From: Miscanthus floridulus
Taxonomy: Eukaryota > Streptophyta > Magnoliopsida > Poales > Poaceae
DNA length: 64,000 nt
Reading direction: 5' to 3'
NCBI RefSeq assembly: GCF_019320115.1
Contig: NC_089593.1
Location: 17,468,870 to 17,532,869 of the forward strand
Under the pieces are notes generated by a model. The model had not been told where the DNA came from, did no database searches, and saw only the letters and a list, made by a program, of their open reading frames with translations. Numbering within the stretch: position 1 is the stretch's first letter; every line of letters starts with the position of its first letter. Made by a program: the position numbers and the translations under genes. Shown here in pieces: positions 10,383 to 20,839 of this stretch.

Positions 10383-13300
10383 ATGCCGCCGCCACCGCCG
10401 CCGCAGGCGAACGGGGGGAAGGTGACCCCGAACCTGGCGATGGACGCCGAGGCCACGCGCATGCTCAACCTCACAGTCCTCCAGCGCCTGGACCCCGCCG
10501 TCGAGGACATCCTCATCACCGCCGCGCACGTCACGCTCTACGACTTCAACATCGACCTCAACCAGTGGGTGAGCCAGCGATTCTCCGCCTCCTCTCCTCT
10601 GCCCGCCCTGTGATCCCATCCGACCCCGATCTGATGCGGGGTTTGTTTTCCTCTGCTTGCGCTGTGCAGAGCCGCAAGGACGTGGAGGGGTCGCTGTTCG
10701 TCGTCAAGAGGTGAGTCACGGGGATCTGGGAATCGAGGGTTCTACTCTAGGGTTTCCAGCTGTGCGTCTGTGATCTAATTGCTTCTGGAACCTGTTGGAT
10801 CGCATGTAGGAACTCCCAGCCGAGGTTCCAGTTCATTGTCATGAACAGGCGCAACACTGGTACGCACATTGCGATCTGCACTGATTTTGCTCGCCTGTTG
10901 CTTTGGTCGTTAGCTTGTGTGCTGGTTAGTACATTTTGTGCTTGTAGGATCCGTCGCAAGTGCATTGGGACCTTTAGGCTATGGAGTACGGATCGCGATT
11001 AAGCATTCCTTCAGGGCATCCTAATAAGAACTCTAAATGTTAAAGCGGACTAAATAATTTTGCTGCAATACAGAAATGTAAGGTTTCGTTGATTGGCTGA
11101 CTGCTGCAGCTTCTCGTATTATTGACTATACATCGGATCTTCCAACATAATGTTTTACAAACCACTCGTGATGCTACCACTAACATGTACAAATAGGAAA
11201 GGCGACAAAATGACGCAGGGCAAGTAACTCTTTAAAAAATTAAAAAAATGATCCATTTGAGGAACTTTTTTAATAACTACTCCAGATAGGCAGATACCAG
11301 CGCATCAATTCCTTTTTAGCTTGTAGAAGTAAACATTCAGCACAGAAATGTGCACTGTTGGCAAAAACAAAAGAAAAGGGTACTGTGTACTGGGATCTAG
11401 GTGCTTTGACCTTGAGTATAATCTTTAATTCTGTGTGGGTTAGTACTTACCACCTCAGCTCTATTTCTTAGTTCTTTATTTTGTGCTGTTAAATATGTAC
11501 AAATACGAAAGGCGACAAATGGCACTAGGGACAACAATGAATAGGGCAAGTAACTCTTTTCTTTTTAAAAAAAGTTGATCCATTTGAGAAACTTTTCAAT
11601 AAGAACTCAGATACCTGTGCATCAATTCCTTTCTTTTTTGCAAGGAGATGTTAACATTCAGCACAGAGATGTGTCCTCTTGGCAAAAACAAAAAGAAAAC
11701 AGTACTGGGATCTAGGTGCTTTGACCTCTGAGTAGCAGAATGCTGATATTCTTTAATCCACACTCTGTGTATTCTGCACGATAAAATGAAGATCTGTGAT
11801 TATGATATTTAATTCTTTGTGTGTTAGTGCTTAGCGTCTCACCTTTTTTTTTCTAAGTTCTTCAATCTTTTTTTTTAAAGGAGTTTTACCTCTGCTTATA
11901 AGAAAGCAACAGAATACAACCATCTGCTGGGGGTACCAGTTACAAAAGAAACCAGCACGTTGACAAGCTAATACAGCGACACACGCTCATATCTCGATCA
12001 CATCAGTAGGAGCTACTACACTAGGAGTGAAAGCCTAAGTTCTTCAATCTTCATATTGTGCTGTTAAAGTGGTACATTTAGAGGCAAACTGATCACTGTG
12101 CCAGATTCCTCTTTTGAAAATCTTATTAGTGTCTTCTTAACAGATAATCTGGTGGAGGATCTATTAAGCGATTTTGAATATGAACTTCAGCCACCATATT
12201 TGTTGTACCGAAATGCTGCCCAAGAAGTAAATGGTATTTGGTTTTATAACCAGCATGACTGTGAAGCTGTCGCAAGCCTTTTTGGAAGGTAAAGCTTCTC
12301 TCCTGCTTGTTCCACTTGTGCTAGTGGGTATAGAGCTGTTATGTGTAATTCAAGCGAACTTTAACTCGAAAGGGGATAGACTGTTATCGTGCGACAAATG
12401 GATGGATCTTAAGTTGTATAGGGCTGAACAATGCCAACAAAAGGCAGTTTCTCTAGGTGGAACTACGATGTGTATATACAGGTTGTAGGACCGAACTTGG
12501 GATAGGGATATTTTGTAACTTAGTTTCATTTACTGCAATCTTAACTCTTAAGCCTCTAAAAAAACATTTGCTGTGCATTCACTGATTTGTGAATAAGGTT
12601 ATCCAGTCATTTAGAGGGAGTTAATACATTTGATATGTAAATCAAGAATAATGCATATTGTTATATGCCAGTCAAGTTATCTGTTTTCCTCCAATCCTCT
12701 GAGCAGGTGGTATGCCCATCTCAAAAGAAAACCAGAGGGGTTTGAAAAGAAAATAAATGCGATTGCTAGGGATTTTTTACTAGTGAATGATGCTCATTTG
12801 ATACATGAGGGTCAGAGTTATTATAGGAGACTCTGATATGACCTGTGTAGGTATGGAAACTTTTCCCTTTTGCTCAAATTTTGTTCAATACATTTTCTTG
12901 CAGAATACTGAATGCTTATGCAAAAGTGCCTCCAAAACCAAAAGTACCTACCACAAAAAGGTATTTTTGTTTAGTTTCTGGATCCACTGGGCAATATTTT
13001 CCCACGTTCTAAGCTCTGTTGTGATCAATATATTGGATTCACCTATGTAGTATTTCTAATGTGCAACAGTGAGTTTGAAGAACTGGAGGCTGTTCCGACA
13101 TCTGCTGCTATAGATGCCCCCCTTGAACCTCCGCTGTCATCCCCTGCTCTAGTTTCTGATGCACCTGAAGAATCACTGGTTAATTACTTCAACGTATGTT
13201 CTCTTCCAGCCTCGTGAAACTCTGTTTCCTTATATGATGCCTTTCAGTTCATTTGATATATTTTGCAGTAGCTTAAGTTGTGTTCAAATAGTAAATATTC

Positions 13301-14057
13301 TTCATGTATCTGGAGTCTCGAAATGATGGCCATTGCCTCATCCTGATTGATACATGTTTACCAGTATAGTTTAGACTGCTTCTTGCTTGTCATGGTTGTA
13401 TATAGTTTGGGCTATTATTTTATTTTTTTCCATAGCGTAATGCCTACTTACCTTTTTGTTTTAAACAATCCACAGGCTGCTGCTAGCATTGGGAGTGTAT
13501 CAAGTGCACAAATGGCTGCCAGAGCACATCCATCGACTGAGGCCGTCGCATCTTCCCATGTGCCGCTGATTGTTCCATCTGCTACTCCAACACATCAAAT
13601 ACCTCATCCTTTAGGGGGTTCATCAGCTCCACCACTTCCCCTCCATGACACAAATCTGCATGCCAGCCATTCTGCAAATCTTCAAACACCAGCTTTCTTT
13701 GCACCTCCATCACCTTCTTCAACATCTGTGGCACCACCGGCTTCATCCATGATGCCTACAGCAACGCCTCTTCATCCAACTTCAACAGCTGCTCAACGTC
13801 CTCCATATGGCACTCCCTTACTCCAACCTTTCCCCCCACCGTCTCCACCTCCTTCCCTGACCCCTGCACACAATGCACTTGTTATTTCGAGGGATAAAGT
13901 TAAGGATGCCCTCCAGAGACTTGTTCAGGTATGCCTCGCATAAAACTGTACAATTTAACAATATTTATTTGCTATATGATTTAACTCTTGCTGTGTCCAA
14001 CAGAATGACGAGTTCATCGATTTGATATATCGTGAGTTGCAAAATGCGCACATGTAG
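10383..14057 (+). CDS. DCP1: mRNA-decapping enzyme-like protein DCP1, eight exons, 369 aa
   Basis: DCP1 is the non-catalytic activator of DCP2 that removes the 5' cap from mRNA in cytoplasmic P-bodies. Exons read as 10383-10568, 10670-10710, 10810-10859, 12144-12288, 12904-12960, 13070-13193, 13476-13928 and 14004-14057, all with GT-AG introns and matching phases, giving 1110 nt including the stop. Residues about 15-160 form the EVH1-like DCP1 domain, with DPAVEDILI, VTLYDFN, SLFVVKR, FQFIVMNRRNT, NLVEDLLSDFEYEL and GIWFY. A Pro/Ser/Ala-rich linker follows, and the C-terminal about 35 residues (VISRDKVKDALQRLVQ...) form the trimerisation domain. Length is close to Arabidopsis DCP1. The start lies after a CT-rich leader and begins Met-Pro6-Gln. 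The gene looks intact. Intron 3 is enlarged by a tandem duplication and a LINE tail. Confidence 0.93.
11187..11810. repeat. Tandem duplication of about 300 bp in DCP1 intron 3
   Basis: The segment from TACAAATAGGAAAGGCGACAA (about 11188) to TAGGTGCTTTGACC (about 11411) recurs from about 11498 to 11729 with small indels and substitutions. Shared blocks include GGGCAAGTAACTCTTT, GCATCAATTCCTTT, ACATTCAGCACAGA and ACTGGGATCTAGGTGCTTTG. A third partial copy begins after the LINE insertion near 12036. Confidence 0.85.
11870..12034 (-). mobile_element. 5'-truncated LINE tail in DCP1 intron 3
   Basis: A 165-bp insert is bounded by a perfect 17-bp duplication, CTAAGTTCTTCAATCTT, at 11853-11869 and 12035-12051. 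It begins on the plus strand with a T-run, i.e. a poly(A) tail on the minus strand. The minus strand reads TTTTGTAACTGG and CAGAGGTAAAACTCC before the tail, like the 3' end of grass L1 elements. Long target duplication, poly(A) and 5' truncation are marks of target-primed reverse transcription. Confidence 0.8.
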
Positions 14058-14728
14058 ACTGCTCACTAGTCTGTATGGAGTTTATCAAAAACCAACGATA
14101 GTCTTATGGAGCTGCTCGCCGCGACAAAGATTGCCCCCCTTGTTTTTGTTCTTGTGAGTTTTGTATGATTTATTTCTTAAAACTTGTGTATAGCTTGTCT
14201 CAAATGTAGAGTGCTTATAGCAGTGCTTGTAAGCATTTGTCCTGCTGGTTTCCAAATAACTGTATTGTCATATAGTATTTATGTAACTGAGTACCAACTA
14301 CCAAGAATGTTAGATTCCGCGATGCCCGTCCTGGGGTATCTGGATTTTGTAAAACAGGACCTGTGCAGGGAATTTAAATGCCATATTTTTCGTGTGGTTT
14401 ACCTTGGTGGTTCCTGGACATATTGACTCTGCCGTTTGACATTTTTCTTGGAAGATTTTCAAAATATCAACAATTCTTTTTTGAGTTTTTAAAATCGACA
14501 GGAAATTGGAGGGAGCCTTGTTGTATTTTTTAGCTCAGCTTCCATTTCATAAATGTCCAAACTTGTAAGAATAGCGGAGAATGGAACCATCTTTATCATC
14601 ATTAGTGAAATGAGTAATGAGTCATCTGACCAAGCTCGGATGGCCCTGCCTAAATTGCTGTTCTTGTTAAAACATTTATGTATCCTGTAAACTGCACAAT
14701 GTAGGTGCTAAAAATGTATGTACTAATA
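14058..14728. other. DCP1 3' untranslated region and short intergenic gap
   Basis: Follows the DCP1 stop. It is T-rich, with no coding signal on either strand. The transcript end cannot be placed from the sequence alone. Confidence 0.45.
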
Positions 14729-14864
14729 GGCCCCGTGTTTGAGCTTATGAACCAGAATCAATTCTTCAATCCTATTTTTCAGTTATAGAAATAATATTTT
14801 TTTCTCACAATAAATCAGCTCTGCAAATCAACCGTAGCAGCGATAAATTCTGCCCAACAGGACC
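14729..14864. mobile_element. Short MITE with GGCCCCGT-type ends
   Basis: About 136 bp between GGCCCCGTGTTTG and CAACAGGACC, imperfect inverted ends of the GGCCC(C/T)GTT type common in grass MITEs. The target duplication is not certain. Superfamily (PIF/Harbinger, hAT or CACTA derivative) is not resolved. Confidence 0.5.
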
Positions 14865-14961
14865 TAAATATTTACAAGTACTGCCTCTGTGCGCGTGTCA
14901 ACGATAGCTCCCTTCCACTATTTACATTGCTCGGGCAACTTTCGTGGCGTTCACCGGAGTG

Positions 14962-15969
14962 TCAGGCCGTCAGCATCACCAGGAACCCCAGGAAAGCCGC
15001 CGCTCCGACGCCGGAGCAGCAGAGGTCGATGATGCCCTCCCGCCTGGCCTTCCGCTCCTTCCTGTCGGCCGTCCCCTTCACGAACTCTTGGTACCGCAGC
15101 TTGGCCTCTTCTTCAGCGCCACGTCCCCGCCTGGCGCCCGCCATGGCCGCGGCCACCACGGCCAGCCCATCCCGTCCGCTGACGCCGCCGCCCTCGGCGT
15201 CCTCCACGCACAGGCTGACCTCCCTGACGTGGCCGTACCGCTCGTCGCACGTAACGGCGGCGTCCAGCACGACGCCTCCGCCGCTGACGCCGAGCACGAG
15301 CGCGAACCGCACCACGGTCTCCCCCGTGAGCCACCGCCGGTCCACGGACACGGGGCGGCGGCTGGAGGCGTTGACGGCGCGGCCGGACGCTGGGTCGATG
15401 AGGACCCAGCTGAGCTCGAGCTCGGCGGGGACGATGGGCGCCGCCGGCAACGTGAAGCCCTCCTGCGCGAGCGCGTCGACGCGGAACGGCGCGCCCAGGA
15501 ACCAGGCCGAGGACGCGTCAGTCTCCACGGCGCGGGACATCACGCACGCGCCGCCCTGGCGGAGGTCGACGGCGGAGACGAGGTGCGCGGGCAGCTGCAG
15601 GCTGCTGAGCGGGGCGGCGCCGGCGGGCGTCGGTGGCTGTGGCAGTGCTGCGACCGGCACGGCGGGGAACGGGAACGCGTCGGCGAAGAGCCGCCGGTGG
15701 TGGTGGGCCTTGCCGGCAGCTGTGACGGGGGGCACGTCGCGGAGCGAGGGCCAGAGCGCGAGGCAGAGCGCGCGCCAGGCGGCCGGGTCGGCGGCGAGGT
15801 CGCGGAAAGCGGCGGACGTGCAGCCGAGCGCGGCCAGCGACGCGCCGTCCAGGCGGCGGAGCACGAGCGCCAGGACGTCCGCGGGCAGGTCCTCGATGGC
15901 CGTCGCGCTCTCGGCGCCGTCGTCCCCCGCGAACGCCGGGCAGCACCGGTTGTCGTGGTTGATCGCCAT
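14962..15969 (-). CDS. F-box protein with C-terminal membrane segment (CFB / At2g27310-like), 335 aa
   Basis: F-box proteins are substrate receptors of SCF ubiquitin ligases, binding SKP1 through the F-box. The N-terminal F-box is clear at residues about 20-65: IEDLPADVLALVLRRLDG, then LAALGCTSAAFRDLAADP and WRALCLALWPSL. The central part has no Kelch or LRR repeats. The C-terminus has a basic stretch (RKERKARREG) before a hydrophobic segment ending ...FLGFLVMLTA, i.e. a single tail anchor. This is the layout of the small plant family including Arabidopsis CFB (cytokinin-induced, membrane-associated). I chose the ATG at 15969 because upstream codons run through a dinucleotide repeat and non-conserved sequence. 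No introns, very GC-rich. It is convergent with DCP1, about 0.9 kb away. Confidence 0.85.
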   Translation of the reverse strand: MAINHDNRCCPAFAGDDGAESATAIEDLPADVLALVLRRLDGASLAALGCTSAAFRDLAADPAAWRALCLALWPSLRDVPPVTAAGKAHHHRRLFADAFPFPAVPVAALPQPPTPAGAAPLSSLQLPAHLVSAVDLRQGGACVMSRAVETDASSAWFLGAPFRVDALAQEGFTLPAAPIVPAELELSWVLIDPASGRAVNASSRRPVSVDRRWLTGETVVRFALVLGVSGGGVVLDAAVTCDERYGHVREVSLCVEDAEGGGVSGRDGLAVVAAAMAGARRGRGAEEEAKLRYQEFVKGTADRKERKARREGIIDLCCSGVGAAAFLGFLVMLTA

Positions 15970-16070
15970 GAGCTCGCGGATAGGATCGCAGCGTCTGGTA
16001 GCAACGGAAGTTGTGGAGGTTCCTTGTATCGGTTGGTTTTGGATACGACCGATGACCGAATCCAGTGTTT

Positions 16071-16072
<2 letters not shown>

Positions 16073-16107
<35 letters not shown>
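16073..16107. repeat. (AT)17 microsatellite upstream of the F-box start
   Basis: An uninterrupted AT run of 35 bases about 105 bp upstream of the F-box ATG, in its promoter or 5' leader. It translates as Tyr-Ile repeats in extended ORFs, which is an artefact. Confidence 0.95.
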
Positions 16108-16108
<1 letters not shown>

Positions 16109-16552
16109 TTCTCTGTGCGTTTGTCATGAGTGGAGTAGGGTAAGTGGTCTCTGTCGGAATACGACGGTTTCGTGTTCGTCATGTTGATCGTACGGGAGGC
16201 TGCCGAGACGAGAAGCCACGGAGCAGCAGCCTCCCTCCAAGACTCAAAAGTCCAACAAGTCCCAATCCCATGGCGTTTGGTCAAAAGCCACGGAGTGATG
16301 GACGTGTAATCCGCTTTGACTGACGCGTCACGGTCATCCAAATCCAAGGGGACCCCGCCAGTGCAGCGCAGGCAGAAACGGGATTCAGGTGGTGATGAAG
16401 CGGTCACCGTACGCCGTGGTTGGTGTGTCTACTGCACGGCACGGCGACAGCAGCGCGGATCGATCCATTTCCGCTCCCGTCGACGGACGAGGGGCGTCCG
16501 TACGTGTGCCGTCCGCGTTGGTGTACACGGCGATGGTACTAGTACTGCCTGA

Positions 16553-16612
16553 CACGTGAGGCTGTCCGTTGGGGAACGTGTGGCACGTGACGTTTCCTTT
16601 TTGTCCCACGTG
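16553..16612. promoter_or_regulatory. Three G-boxes (CACGTG) upstream of the F-box gene
   Basis: Perfect CACGTG palindromes occur at 16553-16558, 16584-16589 and 16607-16612. The middle one runs on into a further ACGT core (CACGTGACGT). They lie about 585-645 bp upstream of the F-box ATG on its own promoter side. G-box/ABRE pairs are known binding sites for bZIP and bHLH factors in ABA and light responses. Confidence 0.6.
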
Positions 16613-16907
16613 TGTTGTGGTTAAGCTCCGGTCTTCCTGGTACCGTCGTACGAGCCCACCGTCCCAGCAACCGTACTCGTACCTCAGCCTGGGCTGTGGC
16701 GAACTACGACACGACACACGATGACTGTCAATGGGCTTCAGATTGAGAGTTTGTTTCGGTAACCGAGTTTGTAAAATCCTATACTAATTAAAAAAAATGA
16801 CCTTGAATCATTTGTAGTGCTCGACAACGTATAAACTTTGTAGTTGAATCTTCTTTCGGATTAATTAGGTCCCTAAATATATAAAAAAAGATTCATATAA
16901 GTCAATA
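16613..16907. other. Intergenic, no gene seen
   Basis: AT content rises from 16740 onward. There is no coding signal or clear terminal repeat. Confidence 0.4.
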
Positions 16908-17170
16908 CTCTCTCCGTTCTAAATTATAAGTCATTTCAACTTTATTGGAGAGTCAAAGTATCTCAAATTTGACCAAAATTATAAGGAGAGTTACAAAAAC
17001 TTATGAATGAAATAGGTATACTATGAAAACATAGTCAATAAATAATCTAATGATACTTATTTGGTATCATAAATGATATTATTTTATTATATAAATCTTG
17101 GTCAAACTTGAGATGCTTTGGCTCTTAAGAAAGTTGAAATAACTTATAATTTGATTTGAGATGGAAGGAG
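16908..17170. mobile_element. Stowaway MITE (Tc1/Mariner type)
   Basis: 263 bp flanked by TA on both sides (16906-16907, 17171-17172). It starts CTCTCTCCGTTCTAAATTATAAG and ends with the near inverse CTTATAATTTGATTTGAGATGGAAGGAG. Complementary inner blocks (GTCATTTCAACTTT / AAAGTTGAAATAAC; CAAATTTGACCAA / TTGGTCAAACTTG) make it a long hairpin. This is the classic CTCCCTCCG family. Confidence 0.85.
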
Positions 17171-17299
17171 TACAAAAGAATAGAGGCTTTTACGTGTGTG
17201 CCATTATAAAAGTTGGTATTACCCACAAGCCATTACAAAAGTTGAGTTTTCATAGGTGCCACTGCTCTAAACTCTTTTATCATCCACGCCACTTCTGTT

Positions 17300-17711
17300 A
17301 GATTTGGCTCTAACGGTGTCAAACTACATATACGAAAAGTCAAAAATACCCTCTGGTCTGAATCTGCAATTAATTTTTTTTGAGCATCTTAACGATATCA
17401 AATGAAAAAACTCAAAACTAGAAAGTTGTAGATCTCGTCGAGATCTACAATATTTATATAAAAATTATCTTCACTTGATTCAGTACAAAAAATATGACTT
17501 TTTTCTAAGAAAATCACATCTTTTTTGTACGGAATGAAATAAAAATAATTTTATACATAAATTATAGATATTGTCTAGATCTATAACTTTCTAGTTTTAT
17601 TTTTTTTTCATTCGAGGTCATTAAGATGCTCAAAAAATTAACAGCATATTCAGATCTGAGGGTGTTTTTGACTTTTCATACTCACGATTTGACACCGTTA
17701 GAGCCAAATCT
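17300..17711. mobile_element. Foldback element with about 190-bp inverted arms
   Basis: AGATTTGGCTCTAACGGTGTC at 17300 is matched in inverse by GACACCGTTAGAGCCAAATCT ending at 17711. Pairing continues inward: AAAAGTCAAAAATACC with GGTGTTTTTGACTTTT, GAGCATCTTAACG with ATTAAGATGCTC, and AACTAGAAAGTTGTAGATCT with AGATCTATAACTTTCTAGTT. The loop is AT-rich. No target duplication was found, so the superfamily is open (MULE-like foldback or large MITE). Confidence 0.7.
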
Positions 17712-17717
17712 ATCTTT

Positions 17718-17826
17718 GGCCCCGTTCGCTAGTCTGAAACTTGGCTGAAACTGGCTGAAAAACACTGTTGTTCTGGCTGAAAAAAGAAGCCGAACAAGCC
17801 GAATATGGGGTAAGCCGAACAGGGCC
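17718..17826. mobile_element. 109-bp MITE with GGCCCCGTTCG / CGAACAGGGCC ends
   Basis: Starts GGCCCCGTTCGCTAG and ends GCCGAACAGGGCC, with TTT on both sides (17715-17717, 17827-17829). It sits six bases after the foldback element and just before the first recognisable LRR codons, so the pair marks the broken 5' edge of the receptor-like protein pseudogene. Confidence 0.7.
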
Positions 17827-17827
17827 T

Positions 17828-19716
17828 TTAACCAATATTAGTGGGAAAATTCCAAGTTGGATAAACCGATGGACTGATTTGGGCAATCTTCAACTCTCTT
17901 ATAACAGGCTTATGGGACCAATACCGCTTGAAATTGGTATGCTCAGCAAACTAAAAAAATTGTATCTAGATGACAACCAGTTCAATAGCTCTATATCAGA
18001 GGATCATTTAGCTAATCTAGCCAATTTGGAGGAACTGGCCTTATCTTACAACTCCCTGCACATGACGATCAGCTCGGATTGGATTCCTCCCTTCAAATTG
18101 CGTCTGGCCGCTTTCGGCCGTTGCAAAATGGGGCCACATTTTCCTTTGTGGATTGAAGGGCAGAGGGATGTTAGTTTGCTTGACATTTCTGATGCAGGCA
18201 TAGTTGATCATCTCCCAGATTGGTTTTGGACTGCATTTCCAAACCTTCAAACCTTGAACATCTCTTGTAACCAAATCAGTGGAAGGCTACCAAGGACACT
18301 GGATTTTATGTCTTCAGCTACATTTTTTGACCTCAACTCCAACAACCTCACAGGTACTCTACCACAGTTACCGAGGTATTTGGTGGTACTTGACATTTCC
18401 AAAAATTCTTTATCAGGGCCACTGCCGCGGAAGATCAGAGCTGCATCCCTTACTGATTTATTACTTTCTGACAACAATATCAGCGGTACAATCCCGAGAT
18501 ATATTTGTCAATTGCAGTTCTTGTCAGTATTGGATTTGGCAAAGAACCTGTTCGCTTGGTCGTATTTGGTAAACAATATCAGCCAACGAACGGTATTTTT
18601 CTCTTACACCAAACCAGCCAACAGTACTTTCAACCATGGCTTATAAGTCAAATCAGTCCAAACGAACAGGCTCTCCTATGTACGGAAGGAACCGAGACAA
18701 CCAAAACAGTGAAAACTACCATTTCAGCTCTGGTCTTGAATAATAACAAACTGTCAGGCGAATTCCCAGCAACTTTGCAGGGCTGCCCCAAGTTGATTCT
18801 ACTCGATCTTTCCTACAACAACTGTGCTGGAGAGTTACCAACATGGATGGCAGAAAAGTTGCCAAAATTATCTTATCTTCAATTGCGGAATAATATGTTC
18901 TTGGGTCCTATCCCGGTGCAGCTCACAGAACTTCGATATCTACAGTTCTTAGACCTTGCGCATAACAGAATGTCAGGCAGCATACCTCATTCATTGTCCA
19001 AGCTGAAAGCTATGACTCATGACAAGGATCACCTGCAACAGTTAGGTAACCCCTTACTCTGGAGCTATGATAGGCCAGCATCCCCAGGCATATATGAGAT
19101 GCAAAAGTATGATGATAGCCTAGAAGCAGTAATGAAAGGCCAATATCTTGATTACACCAGTAACATCATATACATGGTTGGCCTTGGTCTCTCCCACAAC
19201 AATTTAGTTGGAGAGATTCCAGATGACATAACATCTCTTATTGGACTGAGGGGCTTGAACATCTCCCATAATCAGTTATCTGGTAAGATTCCAGAGAAGA
19301 TTGGCCTGCTACAGTCACTAGAGTCTCTCGATCTGTCATGGAACGAACTCTCTGGTGAAATTCCTTCCAGTCTCTCAGGCTTGACAATGTTAAGCAAGCT
19401 GAACCTGTCATACTATCTCTCCGGAAGAATACCCTCAGGTGATCAGCTGCAGGCACTGATAGATCCAGCTTCTTCGTACATTGGCAACGACTGTCTCTGT
19501 GGGCCCCCAGTTTCCAGGAATTGCTCGGGGCCTGAGGTTGCTAGCGGTCATCTTGATGAGCATCAGTCAGGTTCAGAGGTAAGGAACTTGTATCTTGGCA
19601 TGGCTGCAGGATATGTTTTGGGCCTTTGGGTGGTCCTTGTTACATTGTTATTTGCCAGGACGTGGAGAGCTGCTTATTTCCAGCTCTCTGACAAGCTATT
19701 AACCTCAGCAGATTGA
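17828..19716 (+). pseudogene. LRR receptor-like protein (RLP, Cf/EIX type), 5' truncated and MITE-disrupted
   Basis: RLPs are cell-surface receptors with extracellular leucine-rich repeats, one membrane span and no kinase; they work with SOBIR1-type kinases in defence or development. The sequence shows a run of plant LRRs (consensus LxxLxLSxNxLxGxIP), e.g. NISGKIPSWI, LDISKNSLSGPLP, NISGTIPRYI, LDLSYNNCAGELP, LDLAHNRMSGSIP, LNISHNQLSGKIP and LDLSWNELSGEIP. An NDCLCGPPV cap follows, then the membrane segment GYVLGLWVVLVTLLFA and a short basic tail ending at the stop at 19716. The signal peptide and first repeats are missing; a MITE and a foldback element lie where they should be. A second MITE at 18547-18670 adds stops and shifts the frame, so 3' repeats are read in another frame. 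It is not functional as it stands. Confidence 0.85.
18547..18670. mobile_element. MITE inserted in the LRR coding sequence
   Basis: Starts CCTGTTCGCTTGG and ends CCAAACGAACAGG, inverted ends of a very common grass MITE. Inside are blocks such as AACCATGGCTTATAAG and CAGCCAACGAACGGTA. It interrupts the LRR frame after LDLAKN. Exact outer borders and target duplication are uncertain by a few bases. Confidence 0.75.
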
Positions 19717-19719
19717 ATA

Positions 19720-20600
19720 AATAGCCTATTGTCTTCAGCATTGGACGCCAGGACTTGATCAGCATCAAGGTCTTGTGAATGATCACCAATGGAGACGACA
19801 GCACCTTCTTGTTAATCGCCACATCATTTCGAGTCTACCAAATTGTCCAAAGAGCACCCGCACATATGAATATTAACACTTGTTGTCTTTTTCCTCTACG
19901 TCTGTCAACAAACTCTACAAAAAACTTTGAGCAATTGGCTGGTGAGCTTTGCCAACCAAAAGAATCCCTAAGAAAGGCCCACATGAAAACAGCAACAGGA
20001 CATTGGAATAGAACGCGATCAGAAGTTTCAATTTTGTCACAGGTGGCGCACTCCACCGGGCCAGACCATTTCTTCTTCTTCAATTGCACACCTGATTGGA
20101 TTATGTCATGGACTGCCATCCAAATGAAAATTTTAACTTTTAATGGGATATTGCATTTCCATATTAACATCATCTGGCTATCTCTAACACCACCTGATGT
20201 TAAAAGCTTGTACAAAGAACTGGTAGAATACTTTTTAGATTTCTCAAGTGCCCATACCACCCTATCTCTGCCTTCTGATAATGTAACCTCATTTAACAAA
20301 TCATGAAGTTGTGTACAGTCTGCAGTAAGATCTTCATTAAGTTGTCTTGTAAATTGGCTCTCCCATTGACCACTACTAAAAGCTTGAGCTACCTCTATAT
20401 CAGGTTTAGAAGTTATTTGAAACAATCTATGAAACGGAACTTTCAGGGGACAGTCACCCAACAGTCACGCCAAAATCTTGTTTGTTGGCCACTCTTATGT
20501 CTACTGCTCTGCCCATTTGGTACCATTTTCTTAACTCTAACAATGATCTCCAGAAACAGATGGGAATATAGACATGCAAATTTGTTTGTTGGGACTGTTT
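19720..20600 (-). pseudogene. LINE reverse-transcriptase C-terminal fragment (zinc-binding RVT domain)
   Basis: The minus-strand ORF 20461-19835 contains the reverse-transcriptase zinc-binding domain of plant L1 elements: KYSTSSLYKLL, LIWKCNIPLKVKIFIWMAVHD, then CATCDKIETSDRVLFQCPVAVFMW and ending ICAGALWTIW. A short continuation in another frame follows to about 19720, next to the LRR pseudogene stop. The catalytic RT domain upstream is not present; the sequence decays after 20461. This is a truncated, frameshifted LINE copy. Confidence 0.8.
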
Positions 20601-20839
20601 GTTTCTAAAAAAACGAATTTGAAAAAAAATTGTAAAATAAAAAACCCCCGAAATATCCAAGCCATTCTTCATCCCCAAAGAGCCCAATAAGGTTCGTCGG
20701 CCTCGTCGTACCTCCGTCGTCTCGTGCAAGCGAAGGTCCTGATGGGCTCCAACTTGTTTGGACCTCCAGGCCCAGCAACTGCAGATAAATGTAGCCAAAA
20801 AAAAACTTGGCTCCTTTCCGTCACGTGGACCTTCAGGCT

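Noticed and set aside
10226..10714. Alternative ORF overlapping DCP1 exons 1 and 2
   Set aside because: It reads through the introns in another frame and has no domain; the spliced DCP1 model is complete.
14927..16143. Two long plus-strand ORFs of about 400 codons opposite the F-box gene
   Set aside because: They are GC-driven shadow frames of the F-box gene, with random Arg/Ala/Ser-rich composition and Tyr-Ile repeats from the AT microsatellite.
15970..16407. N-terminal extension of the F-box ORF to an ATG at 16407
   Set aside because: It reads through the (AT)17 repeat and low-similarity sequence; the ATG at 15969 directly precedes the conserved region.
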